The translations under genes were made by a program, and so were the position numbers. The notes beneath the pieces were generated by a model. It was not told the origin of the DNA. It saw only the letters and a list, made by a program, of their open reading frames with translations, and made no database searches. Below, one piece after another: positions 26,601-34,227 of a DNA stretch of 36,265 nt. The first letter of the stretch is position 1. Every line of letters begins with the position of its first letter. Source of the stretch: Planctomycetota bacterium (GTDB lineage: Bacteria > Planctomycetota > UBA1135 > UBA2386); assembly GCA_025459175.1 (NCBI GenBank), contig JALORC010000073.1:1-36265 (forward strand). Reading direction: 5' to 3'.

Positions 26601-29448
26601 CCAGCACGATCGGGCTCGGCAGCGGCTTCTGGCGCGGCTGCCACTCGAGCCGCAGGAACCCACCGCGCCATTCGGGCGGCAGCTGGCCGGCGAGCAGCTT
26701 CTGCAGCTCCGCGGCGATACCGGCCACCGCCGCCTCCGACGGCGCCTCGGCGACGCCGGCGAGGCGACCGTCGAGCAGCTGCGCGAGGTCCTGCAGCCAG
26801 CGCTGCGCCGAGCCACCGACCTTCGCCTTCTGGCTGTCGAGCTGCGCCAGCGCGCTGCGCACCGTGGCGCGCATGCCGTCCTCGACATCGGTGGCGTGGC
26901 CGCTCTCCAGCACCTGCACCAGCACCAGCGACAGCAGCCCGAGCGGCGCCAGCGACGCCACGGTCGTTACCGCCATCAGCCGCAGCCGCAGGTTGGTGGC
27001 GGCGGCGAGGATCTCACTGAGCAGCACCAGCAGGAACGGCGCGCTGCACAGACACAGCAGCAGGCCCCAGCGGCTGCCGGAACGCATCGCTGCGGCCCAC
27101 TGCGGCTCGATCGACGACAGCGCCAGCACGGCGCCGTCCCAGCCGTCGCCGCGCAGCGGCGAGAACAGCGTCAGCCGGCGGCTGCCGTCGGCGAGCAGCA
27201 GTTCGGTGGTGACCGGTTCGCTGCCGGCGACCACCCGCGGCAGGTTGCGCAGCTCCTGGCGTGCGTCCAGCGGCAGCATCGACTCGGTCAGGCGACCGGC
27301 GCGATAGATCGACAGCGACGCACCCTGCAGCGCCGCCAGCGTCTTCGGCTCGATCTGCTTCTCGTTCGGGCTGGCGCCGCGCACCAGCGACGACTCGGGC
27401 GGGTCCTGGGGTGCAGCCGCCTTCTCGCTGACGAACACCACGGAGCGGAACCGCATCCGGTACTCGGCGAGGCTGCGGAACTCGATCGCCTCGAGCGGCG
27501 CGTCGGTCGGCAGGTCCGGCACCGGGTAGCCGAGGTTGACGTGGCGTTCCTGGCTCTCGTCGACCCACGACAAGGCGATCGACGCCGGCGAGCCTTCCGG
27601 CGGGTCGTCGCGGGTGTTGTGCACCGCCAGCTCGTAGAACATCGACACCTGGTGCTCGAGCACCAGGCTGCGCTTCTGCCGGCCGCCGCCGAAGTGCAGC
27701 ACGATCTCGGCGACGCGCGCGCCCGGATTGGCGGTCGGCAGGCCCGGGTAGATCGCGCGGTAGAAGAACCACAGCCGCTGCGGTGGTTCGAGCCCCGGTT
27801 GGATCGCCACCTTCGCGACCGCGCCGGGCGCGAGCTCGATGCCGGCATCCTGCGGATACGGCCCGCGCAGATCGGTCAGCACCCCCTGCCGCGACGGCTC
27901 GCCGAGCGACACGGGTTCGATGCGGCCCGGCTCGCGGCCTTCGAGCGACAGCCCGACCAGGCGCAGGTCGTTGCCGCGCAGCGCGGTCACCGACAGCCCG
28001 CGCAGGTCGCGGTCGAGCACGATCGGTTGCACCCAGACTTCCCAGAAGTCGCGGCCCAGCGCGTCGCCGTCGGCGGCGGGGCGATCGAAGTCGACCTCGA
28101 GCCGCCGCGTGTTGCCGCCGCCGAAGTCGAGGTCGAGCGCGAGCCGCGGCGACGCCACCTCGCGGGTGCGGAACGTGAACGAGGGCACGAACGGCCGGCC
28201 GATCACCAGGTGCGCGCGGGTGCCGCGCAGCGCCGGATCGAACTGGAAGTTCTCGCTGCGGTCGATCGCCAGCGGCAGCCAGTAGGTGCGCACCGGCAGT
28301 TCGTCGAACTGCCGCACCGGCGGGCCGAACGGTTCGACCGCGACCTCCGCGAGCGAGCGATACGTCGTGTAGCGCTGGCGCGCGATCGACCGGCCGGACA
28401 TGAGGTCGAGCAGCGCCCGATCGCGGCTCTGGCCGCGATAGCTCTTCAGCGTGCCTTCCTCGTAACTGGCCAGCTCCGTCTGCAGCCGGGTGTGCACCTG
28501 CTCCAGCCGTTCCCGCTGCGCGCGGTCGCGGAACCCCATCAACAGCTGCGGCAACCACCAGCCGGCCACGAACAGCACCACGCCGAACACCAGCAGGGTC
28601 GGCCGCAGCCACGGCGCGCGCTGCCGCACCGCCGACCACCCGCGCAGCAGCAGTACCAGCGCGACCAAGGTCAGCAGCGGCACCACGAGGTATGGCAGAT
28701 CGGCGAGGATCTCCCCCGCCAGCAGCTGGCCACGTTCGGTCGGCACCAGCGGCCCGGGCGCCGGCAGCAGCAGTTGCGGCATCGTGTCGGCGGTGCCGAG
28801 CTGGCCCGCCGCCAGCGCGACCGGCCGACGGTCGTCGCCGAGGTCGTGGTCCCGCAGCACCAGGTTGGCCCCGATGCGCTGCGCCCCGGGCCGCAGCGAC
28901 GGGTAGTGGTGGAACGGAATCGCGGCCTCGAACTGGTAGCTGGTCGGACCGGTGCGGCGCGCGGCGACCGTGATGCCCGACAGCAGCGGCGTCGACTGGG
29001 TCGGCGACACCGACTTGCTCGCCTCGCTCCAAGCCCACGGGCGTTCGGTGGCCAACGGCGTCAGGTAGAGCACCCGCGGCTCGGCGCGCTGCGCGCTGGT
29101 GCCGTCGACCGCAAAGGCCAGGTGCAGCTCGATCCGGTCGGAGCGATCCGGGGCCAGCAAGGCACCGTCGTGAATCTGGTCATCTTGGACCTCGCCGGCC
29201 AGGAACAGGTGGTTGCTGTCACTGGCCCAGCGGAAGGTCGCCGACAAATCGGCCACGCCACCCCAAAGGTCCTGCCCCTCCACGAGTTGGGCCTTTTCCG
29301 CCAAGGCAACGGTGGCGGCGTCGGCGGGCCACTCGGCGAGATCGCCATCGATCGCCGGCGTCATCGCCGAAATGGCCACGGCCGGCGGCGACTGCGGCAT
29401 GGCCGCGAGCGACGCTCCGAACACCAGCGCGGCAAAGGCGATGCGCAT
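23686..29448 (-). CDS. Giant transmembrane sigma-54 activator (CBM9-HAMP-GAF-GGDEF-AAA+-winged helix)
   Basis: A 1920-residue one-component regulator. In order: signal peptide 1-16; CBM9-like domain about 25-225 (AIDGDLAEWP, LFLAGEVQDD); helices at about 250-268 and 278-298; extracytoplasmic region to 790; helices at about 793-815 and 820-845; a Cache-like region to 1105; a fifth helix then HAMP (1108-1185); GAF about 1195-1335; a degenerate GGDEF domain about 1339-1486 (LGGGQF in place of GGDEF); sigma-54 AAA+ domain about 1496-1720 with GETGVGKE (K1534), GAFTGA 1575-1580 and LFLDE (D1599/E1600). A Pro/Ala linker (about 1755-1838) leads to a DeoR-like winged helix (NLSHRTALRDLQALVQSGHL). Five helices after a cleaved signal place HAMP in the cytoplasm. 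It should open sigma-54 promoters in response to an external signal. The Fis-type HTH normal for this class is absent. Confidence 0.9.
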   Translation of the reverse strand: MRIAFAALVFGASLAAMPQSPPAVAISAMTPAIDGDLAEWPADAATVALAEKAQLVEGQDLWGGVADLSATFRWASDSNHLFLAGEVQDDQIHDGALLAPDRSDRIELHLAFAVDGTSAQRAEPRVLYLTPLATERPWAWSEASKSVSPTQSTPLLSGITVAARRTGPTSYQFEAAIPFHHYPSLRPGAQRIGANLVLRDHDLGDDRRPVALAAGQLGTADTMPQLLLPAPGPLVPTERGQLLAGEILADLPYLVVPLLTLVALVLLLRGWSAVRQRAPWLRPTLLVFGVVLFVAGWWLPQLLMGFRDRAQRERLEQVHTRLQTELASYEEGTLKSYRGQSRDRALLDLMSGRSIARQRYTTYRSLAEVAVEPFGPPVRQFDELPVRTYWLPLAIDRSENFQFDPALRGTRAHLVIGRPFVPSFTFRTREVASPRLALDLDFGGGNTRRLEVDFDRPAADGDALGRDFWEVWVQPIVLDRDLRGLSVTALRGNDLRLVGLSLEGREPGRIEPVSLGEPSRQGVLTDLRGPYPQDAGIELAPGAVAKVAIQPGLEPPQRLWFFYRAIYPGLPTANPGARVAEIVLHFGGGRQKRSLVLEHQVSMFYELAVHNTRDDPPEGSPASIALSWVDESQERHVNLGYPVPDLPTDAPLEAIEFRSLAEYRMRFRSVVFVSEKAAAPQDPPESSLVRGASPNEKQIEPKTLAALQGASLSIYRAGRLTESMLPLDARQELRNLPRVVAGSEPVTTELLLADGSRRLTLFSPLRGDGWDGAVLALSSIEPQWAAAMRSGSRWGLLLCLCSAPFLLVLLSEILAAATNLRLRLMAVTTVASLAPLGLLSLVLVQVLESGHATDVEDGMRATVRSALAQLDSQKAKVGGSAQRWLQDLAQLLDGRLAGVAEAPSEAAVAGIAAELQKLLAGQLPPEWRGGFLRLEWQPRQKPLPSPIVLVAGDERMANVQTPARLEPGVFMQWGTLLLGVRAELDSRGGALVLTAGRPLDDTLLGELVPGHDALLADVRGYPIAVAAARRSAALQRQQALDPATMVQRERALLAGVELGQPVVERLPGIGGELLCGSEVLRDLQDTPRALLVVEQPDQRASLDLAVGRIPVRGFFLLVAGSLVVLAVFLSFVVSGRISRPIERLELGAQALSRGQLETRVPVDDGGQIGRLTRAFNRMAADLQARLQDLQVLNRTMSELAAEQDESVARDVLHRFCRTHTPADSVRILLAPPGGQELAVFAGGDGAPLALPLGSLPLGTMVGAFALAAPTGELPAPFAALVPGCRSLVALPIVFGGQPRGLILLGFTRVPPLPVDLDLLSTVAAQAAVAFERCQLQRLSVQDPVTATFTPDYFRRRVTDEVALAQQRSRPLSMLAIVLGDGERRPRGLRRFAAVLREQLPHQAILAHLGGGQFHVALPGFVRAQAEASAAAVARVWGELVRQLPENEVEAAPPSSVVVAFPDEAPSSEFLFEALRARVVALATPGASAMESDESLQRAGVTAVSPAMRDVYGTLRQVAPTDLPILFEGETGVGKEVLTNLVHRWSRRAGGPLIKVHCASLPEALVASELFGHERGAFTGADRRKIGRFEQADGGTLFLDEVGEIPLEVQVKLLRVLQEGEVDRVGGSEPVKVNVRVVAATNRDMVRMVAEGTFREDLYYRLQGMVVKVPPLRERKQELASLVGHFRAEITADGHAQDRAWSTDAMDELYRQDWPGNIRQLRNTVFRAMVLARGEVVQQRDVQVALVGSNPGSLAAEPLPLAGVAPLAGPPVAGPVVASPATPAAVAPGSAAPGPTEPVVLLPRPAEPAEPPAQPPVGQPVDTVPSQQGVEPAAAAAPAPLPPRLHQLLVAVVRRGTYSTLDHMQACNLSHRTALRDLQALVQSGHLERVGSRRGAFYRPSAVAGQFLARGELPVADSDPV

Positions 29449-29503
29449 ACGGCGCCGATGCTAGCCGGGGACCGCCTCAGGCAGGAGCCCCGGCCGGAGC
29501 CTT

Positions 29504-29530
29504 CCCGCAGGGAGGTGACCTCCCTGCGGG
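29504..29530 (-). terminator. Near-perfect 27-nt palindromic hairpin after pnp
   Basis: The 13-base arms (CCCGCAGGGAGGT and its complement) flank a single base, so about 11 bp can pair. It begins 15 bases beyond the pnp stop. A short T-run is lacking on the minus strand, so it is more likely an RNA 3'-end stabiliser or Rho-type signal than a classical intrinsic terminator. Confidence 0.55.
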
Positions 29531-29545
29531 TTCGGCGCCGAGAAC

Positions 29546-32500
29546 TCAGTCGCGGCGCGGGCGGCGACCACGATCGCGGCGCGGGCCACGATCGTCACCG
29601 AGCACACTGTCCAGCGACTCGAGCTGGCCGACGTCCTCAGGGGCCGGGCGAGCGGGCCGCGGCTCCGCATCGTCGAAGTCGGCCATCGGCATGCCACCGC
29701 GCGGTCCACGATCGCGGCTGCCACCAGGGCGGGGGCCGCGATCCGGGCGATCGCCACCGACCGGCTCGTCACCGACCGGCCGCGGCGGGCGCGGCGACAC
29801 CGGTGCGACCGGTGGTGCAGCGGCATCGCGGTGCGGCCGGCGCTCGCCGCGCCCACCCACCTGCGGTTCGTCGCGGCGCGCGCGCCACGGATCGCTCGGC
29901 GTCCGCTCGGCGTCGTCGACGCGCGGCGCACGCTCCGGGCGACGCTCCATCGGCGGCACCACGGGCGGGCGTTCGCTGCGCAGCGGACGGTCCTCGCGCA
30001 CCGGACGGTCCTCGCGCGCCGGACGGTCTTCGCGCGCCGGGCGGTCCTCGCGCACCGGGCGATCCTCACGCACCGGGCGGGTCGGAGCCGCGTCGCGCAC
30101 CGGACGCCGATCGTCCCGCATCGGGCGCTCCTCGACCGGCGGACGCTCGTCGCGCACCGGACGGCGCTCGTTCATGCGGTCGTCCCCGAACGAACGCGGG
30201 CCGCGCTCGTCGCGGACCGGACGGTCTTCGCGCACGGGGCGCTCGTCAGCGAACCGCTCGGGGCGCGGGCCAGGGCCACGCGGATCGCGCGCCGGCCGGT
30301 CCTCGCGCTCGCTGCGGATCGGACGCTCCTCGGCACCGCGCTCGGGCCGCGGGCCGCGCTCGTCACGCACCGGCCGCGCTTCCTCGCCGCGGACCGGGCG
30401 GTCGTCGCGCATCGGGCGATCGCTGCGCTCCGGACGCGGGCCACGCTCTTCGCGCACCGGCCGGTCCTCGCGCTCGCCGCGGAACGGACGTTCCTCGGCG
30501 CCGCGCTCGGGCCGCGGCGCGCGCTCTTCGCGCGCCGGGCGATCCTCGCGCTCACCGCGGAACGGACGCTCCTCGGGGCTGCGCTCCGGACGCGGGCCGC
30601 GCTCTTCGCGCATCGGCCGGTCCTCGCGCTCGCCGCGGAACGGACGCTCCTCGGGGCCGCGCTCGGGCCGCGGGCCGCGCTCCTCGCGCACCGGGCGGTC
30701 CTCGCGCTCACCGCGGATCGGACGCTCCTCGCGCACCGGCCGCTCGCTGCGCACCGGGCGATCTTCGCGGATCGGACGATCTTCGCGATCGGGGCGATCC
30801 TCGCGCGCCGGACGATCCTCGCGGACCGGGCGATCCTCGCGGACCGGGCGATCCGCACGCGCCGGACGATCCTCGCGGGCGGGACGTTCGCTGCGCACCG
30901 GGGCTTCCTCGACCGGCGCGGCCGCGGCGGGGGCGGCACCGGCCGGAGCCGCGCCACCGCGCTCGGCCAGCAGGATCGCCTTGCGGCTCAGCTTGACCTT
31001 GCCGAAGTCGTCGATCGCCAGCACCTTGACCTTGATCACGTCGCCGATGCGCACGACGTCGGTGACGGCGCGGATGAAGCCATCCGACAGCTCCGAGACG
31101 TGCACCAGGCCTTCCTGGCCCGGCAGGATCTCGACGAACGCGCCGAACTCCTTGATCGCGGTGACGCGCCCTTCGTAGGTGCCGCCGAGCTCGACCTCGG
31201 CCGTCATCGAACGGATGTGGTCGACGCAGGCCTTGACCTTATCCGAGTTGGCGCCGGTGACGGTGCACAGGCCGCCGTCCTCGATCGAGATCTTGCACTC
31301 GAAGTTCTCCTGCATCGCGCGGATGTTCTTGCCACCCGGGCCGATGATCAGGCCGATCTTCTCGTTGGGCACCGTCAGCGACTCGAGGCGAGGCGCGTTC
31401 GGGCTCAGCTCGGCGCGCGGCGAGCGCAGCGCCTTCAGCATCTCGCGCAGCACGTGCAGACGACCTTGCTTCGCCTGCTCGAGCGCCTCGGCCATGATCT
31501 GGCGCGTCAGGCCCTCGCACTTGATGTCCATCTGCAGCGCGGTGATGCCGCGCCCGGTGCCGACGACCTTGAAGTCCATGTCGCCGCACGCATCCTCGCT
31601 GCCGAGGATGTCGGTGAGGATCGCGTACTTCTTGCCTTCCATCACCAGGCCCATCGCGATGCCCGCGACCGGCTGCTTGATCGGCACACCGGCGTCCATC
31701 ATCGCCAACGTGCCCGAGCACGCGGTGGCCATCGACGAGCTGCCGTTCGACTCCAGGATCTCGCTGGTGATGCGGATCGTGTAGGGGAACTCCTCGCGCG
31801 ACGGCAGCACCGACTCGAGGCCGCGCTCGGCGAGCGCACCGTGGCCGATCTCGCGGCGACCGGGCGCCAGCACGCGCTTGACCTCACCGACCGAGAACGG
31901 CGGGAAGCTGTAGTGCAGCAGGAAGCGCTTGCGCGGCTCCGGCATCAGGCCGTCGATGATCTGCTGGTCGTCGGTGCCGCCGAGCGTGACGACGCCGAGC
32001 GCCTGCGTCTCGCCGCGGGTGAACAGCACCGAGCCGTGCACGCGGGGCAGCACGCCGACCTCGATCGTGATCGGGCGCACCGTGGTGTGGTCGCGGCCGT
32101 CGGCGCGGCGCCCCTTCAGGATCGACTTGCGTTCGGCGTCCTTGATGATGTCACCGAGGATCTCGCCGACCTTGCCGTTCCACAGCTTGGCCTCCATCTC
32201 GCTCGAACCGGCCGGCGCGTGGAACTTCTTCTGCGCCTTCTCCTTGGCGGCCTTGGTCGCGGCGCCGCGCATCTGCTTGGTGCCCGGCGTGAGCGGAGCG
32301 GCGCGCAGCTCGTCGCCGAACTCGTCCTCGATCGCGGCGACCAGCTCCGGATCGTGCACCGGCGGCGTGAACGCCATCTTCGGCTTGCCGGCCTTCTGCA
32401 TCAGCTCGTCGACCATGTCGGCGATCTGCCGGCAGATGTCGTGCGCGAGCTCGAGCGCCTGCAGCATCGTCTCCTCGCTGACTTCCTTGGCGCCGGCCTC

Positions 32501-33241
32501 GACCATCACGATCGCGTCCTGGTGCCCGGCGACGGTCAGGTTGAGCTTGTTGTTCTCGGCCTGCAGCTGGCTCCACAGCGGGTTGACGACCAGCTTGTCG
32601 TCGATGCAACCGATGCGGACCATGCCGAGCGAACGGCCGTGCGGCAGCGAGCTCAGCGCCAGCGCGGCGAAGCTCGCGATCGAGGCGAGCACGTCGGGAT
32701 CGTTCTCACGATCGGCCGACATCACCTGCGACAGCACCTGCACCTCGCGCTTGAAGCCGTCCGGGAACATCGGCCGGATCGAGCGGTCGATGATGCGGCA
32801 GGCGAGGATCTCCTTGGTGCTCGGCCGACCTTCGCGCTTGAAGAAGCCGCCGGGGATCACGCCCACGGCCGACGTCTTCTCGCGGTAGTCGACCGTCAGC
32901 GGGAAGAAATCGATGCCGTCGGCGGCCTTGGCGCTGTTGACCGTCGCCAGCACCATCGTGTCGCCGTAGCGGGCGACGACGGCACCGTCGGACAGCTTGG
33001 CCATGCGGCCGGTCTCGAGCGACAGCGTGCGGCCGCCGATGGTGCGCTCGACCACGACCTTGCCGGTCGGGGCGGGCACCTTCGGGGGTGCGGCGGGCGC
33101 CTTGCTCACGGGCGCCGGTTCGGCCGCGGGCTCGCGGCTCGCGCGCGGCTTCTGAGCCTCGCGGCCGGCCGCCGGCTTGCTGCGCGGCTTGGTGGTCTTG
33201 GTCGGGGTGGTCGAATCGTCTGCCTTCTTCTTGCTGGCCAT
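29546..33241 (-). CDS. pnp: Polyribonucleotide nucleotidyltransferase with long repeat tail
   Basis: PNPase degrades RNA 3'-5' with phosphate, as a trimer of double RNase PH domains with KH and S1 domains. The core runs from about residue 60 to 755: HGSVLFTRGETQAL, PGRREIGHGALAER, and active-site D544 and D550 in DILGSEDACGDMDF; KH loop GPGG at 634-637; S1 about 682-752. It has an N-terminal extension of about 58 residues rich in Lys/Pro/Ala. The C-terminal tail of about 470 residues is made of REDRPV-type hexads and 26-residue units (REERGPRPERG plus EERPFRGEREDRP), giving 1231 residues against about 700 in usual PNPases. ATG 33239-33241 has AGG and AAGGA-like ribosome sites upstream at 33246-33257. 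The gene lies downstream of rpsO, the conserved order. Confidence 0.96.
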   Translation of the reverse strand: MASKKKADDSTTPTKTTKPRSKPAAGREAQKPRASREPAAEPAPVSKAPAAPPKVPAPTGKVVVERTIGGRTLSLETGRMAKLSDGAVVARYGDTMVLATVNSAKAADGIDFFPLTVDYREKTSAVGVIPGGFFKREGRPSTKEILACRIIDRSIRPMFPDGFKREVQVLSQVMSADRENDPDVLASIASFAALALSSLPHGRSLGMVRIGCIDDKLVVNPLWSQLQAENNKLNLTVAGHQDAIVMVEAGAKEVSEETMLQALELAHDICRQIADMVDELMQKAGKPKMAFTPPVHDPELVAAIEDEFGDELRAAPLTPGTKQMRGAATKAAKEKAQKKFHAPAGSSEMEAKLWNGKVGEILGDIIKDAERKSILKGRRADGRDHTTVRPITIEVGVLPRVHGSVLFTRGETQALGVVTLGGTDDQQIIDGLMPEPRKRFLLHYSFPPFSVGEVKRVLAPGRREIGHGALAERGLESVLPSREEFPYTIRITSEILESNGSSSMATACSGTLAMMDAGVPIKQPVAGIAMGLVMEGKKYAILTDILGSEDACGDMDFKVVGTGRGITALQMDIKCEGLTRQIMAEALEQAKQGRLHVLREMLKALRSPRAELSPNAPRLESLTVPNEKIGLIIGPGGKNIRAMQENFECKISIEDGGLCTVTGANSDKVKACVDHIRSMTAEVELGGTYEGRVTAIKEFGAFVEILPGQEGLVHVSELSDGFIRAVTDVVRIGDVIKVKVLAIDDFGKVKLSRKAILLAERGGAAPAGAAPAAAAPVEEAPVRSERPAREDRPARADRPVREDRPVREDRPAREDRPDREDRPIREDRPVRSERPVREERPIRGEREDRPVREERGPRPERGPEERPFRGEREDRPMREERGPRPERSPEERPFRGEREDRPAREERAPRPERGAEERPFRGEREDRPVREERGPRPERSDRPMRDDRPVRGEEARPVRDERGPRPERGAEERPIRSEREDRPARDPRGPGPRPERFADERPVREDRPVRDERGPRSFGDDRMNERRPVRDERPPVEERPMRDDRRPVRDAAPTRPVREDRPVREDRPAREDRPAREDRPVREDRPLRSERPPVVPPMERRPERAPRVDDAERTPSDPWRARRDEPQVGGRGERRPHRDAAAPPVAPVSPRPPRPVGDEPVGGDRPDRGPRPGGSRDRGPRGGMPMADFDDAEPRPARPAPEDVGQLESLDSVLGDDRGPRRDRGRRPRRD
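29985..30900 (-). repeat. Coding tandem repeats of the PNPase tail
   Basis: 18-bp units (on the plus strand like GCGCACCGGACGGTCCTC with variants) dominate 29985-30080 and 30740-30900; 78-bp units dominate about 30430-30720. They encode REDRP(V/A) hexads and the 26-residue repeats. Synonymous changes between units show they are coding repeats under protein-level constraint. Confidence 0.85.
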
Positions 33242-33718
33242 GTCTGCCTGTTTCCTTTCACTCACTTCGTAGCTTGCTGACGCTGGCAATGGCTGCCCCT
33301 ACGTGGGGCCCAGGCCGAAGCAGCGTTTGGCGGGATCGACCCGCCGCCCGGGTCCGGCGCAGGATGCACCGGTCCGCGGAGTTCGCCTCGGTCGCCTCAC
33401 GGCGCCGATCGCGAACGGAACCCGGGCACGAACCCGAACTCCTGTGGCTGGCCCCGGCGCCTCGCGCCGCGACCATCGAACCGACTACCGGTCGGCTGCG
33501 GGGTGCCTGCGGCACCGCTCTCTGCAATGGAACGTTCCAATCGGAGGCCGGCTGCACATCGGCATGGCCGGCATTGCCGACGCGGGCCGTCGCCCGCGCA
33601 CGGCGCCTGCTCAGGGTATCACTACTCAGGGTATCACTGCCTAAGGTACCGCGGCGGATGCTGTCGTCGCTCCCGCCCGACGCGCTGCGGCCCGATCGGT
33701 GGCGGCAGCGGCTTCTCG
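33242..33718. other. 477-bp rpsO-pnp spacer with several hairpins
   Basis: No credible gene lies here; a minus-strand frame (33258-33722) has no domain and starts within the rpsO end. Reading toward pnp it holds a 15-bp tandem duplication (33610-33639), the palindrome TGGAACGTTCCA (33528-33539), and hairpins at 33502-33516 (GGTGCC/GGCACC, loop TGC), 33481-33495 (CCGAC/GTCGG), 33329-33345 (GGCGGG/CCCGCC) and 33295-33309 (GCCCC/GGGGC). E. coli pnp is autoregulated through a leader hairpin cut by RNase III; a comparable leader control is plausible here. Confidence 0.6.
33610..33639. repeat. 15-bp direct tandem duplication
   Basis: CTCAGGGTATCACTA (33610-33624) is followed at once by CTCAGGGTATCACTG (33625-33639). 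It sits in the rpsO-pnp spacer, about 370 bases before the pnp start. A paired operator or a slippage duplication are both possible. Confidence 0.85.
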
Positions 33719-33988
33719 TCACTTGCGCAGTCCCAGCTTCGCTGCGAGCTGCGTGTACTTGTCGGCGTCGGTGCGCCGCATGTAGGTCGCCAGCTTGTTG
33801 CGCCGGTTCACCTTCATCAGCAGGCCGTGGCGACTGTGGTAGTCCTTCGGGTGCCGCTGCATGTGTGCGGTGAGTTCGACGATCTCTGCCGTCAGCACCG
33901 AGATCTGGATCTCGGGACTGCCGCTGTCGGTCGGGTGGCGCTTGGCGCCGGCAATGATCTGCTTCTTGGTGTCTGCGGAGATGGTCAT
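33719..33988 (-). CDS. rpsO: 30S ribosomal protein S15
   Basis: An 89-residue protein of exactly the family length. It shows the S15 landmarks: TGSPE-like DSGSPEIQISVLTAEIVELTAHM, then HPKDYHSRHGLLMKVNRRNKLATYMRR and a basic C-terminus ending LGLRK. S15 binds the central domain of 16S rRNA early in 30S assembly. The start at 33986-33988 is fixed by the family length and by an AAGGA ribosome site at 33996-34000. It is followed on the same strand by pnp, the arrangement seen in many bacteria; the spacer of 477 bases is long. In E. coli S15 represses its own mRNA; the leader here is too short to judge. Confidence 0.98.
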   Translation of the reverse strand: MTISADTKKQIIAGAKRHPTDSGSPEIQISVLTAEIVELTAHMQRHPKDYHSRHGLLMKVNRRNKLATYMRRTDADKYTQLAAKLGLRK

Positions 33989-34142
33989 CCCTGCGTCCTT
34001 GTTGGTTTTGCTGACCAGCGCCCCAGAACAGGGTTTCCGGGACGGAGGTCGGCCCTTGCGGGCATGGGCATGGTTACGAAGGCCGAGAGGATAGCCAGCC
34101 GGCGCGCGGCTCCGCAACAGCCAAGGCGGCAAAGCTCGCCAG

Positions 34143-34227
34143 CGGTCGCCCCTCGGGCGAGCAGACGACGCAGCGGGGCATCGCGGCAATCGCTGCGCCG
34201 GGTCGCCCTGCGGGCGAGCCGGATCAC
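34143..34227. repeat. Third copy of the stop-codon-associated repeat, inverted
   Basis: The reverse complement begins at the stop codon of the lipoprotein gene and matches the first 29 bases of the element at 11999 exactly. It also shares GATTGCC and CCCCGCTGCGTCGTC with the 108-bp repeats, with internal deletions. Two hairpins are present: TCGCCC/GGGCGA at 34203-34217 and another TCGCCC/GGGCGA at 34146-34160. Confidence 0.85.

Noticed and set aside
29985..30900. CRISPR-like periodicity of 18 and 78 bp
   Set aside because: The repeats are contiguous with no spacers, stay in frame, and vary mostly at silent positions; they encode the PNPase tail.
24367..30996. 2200-codon plus-strand frame opposite the sigma-54 activator and the PNPase tail
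   Set aside because: Crosses two well-supported minus-strand genes and has low-complexity Arg/His/Gln-rich composition with no motif.
29831..33280. Long plus-strand frame opposite pnp
   Set aside because: Antisense shadow of a PNPase whose catalytic, KH and S1 motifs are all readable on the minus strand.
33258..33722. 154-codon minus-strand frame in the rpsO-pnp spacer
   Set aside because: Starts inside the end of rpsO, has no ribosome site or domain, and its SSDTLSSDTLS piece is only the 15-bp duplication.
33989..34189. N-terminal extension of S15 to ATG 34189
   Set aside because: S15 is 89 residues in the family, ATG 33986-33988 has AAGGA upstream, and the extension overlaps the dispersed repeat.
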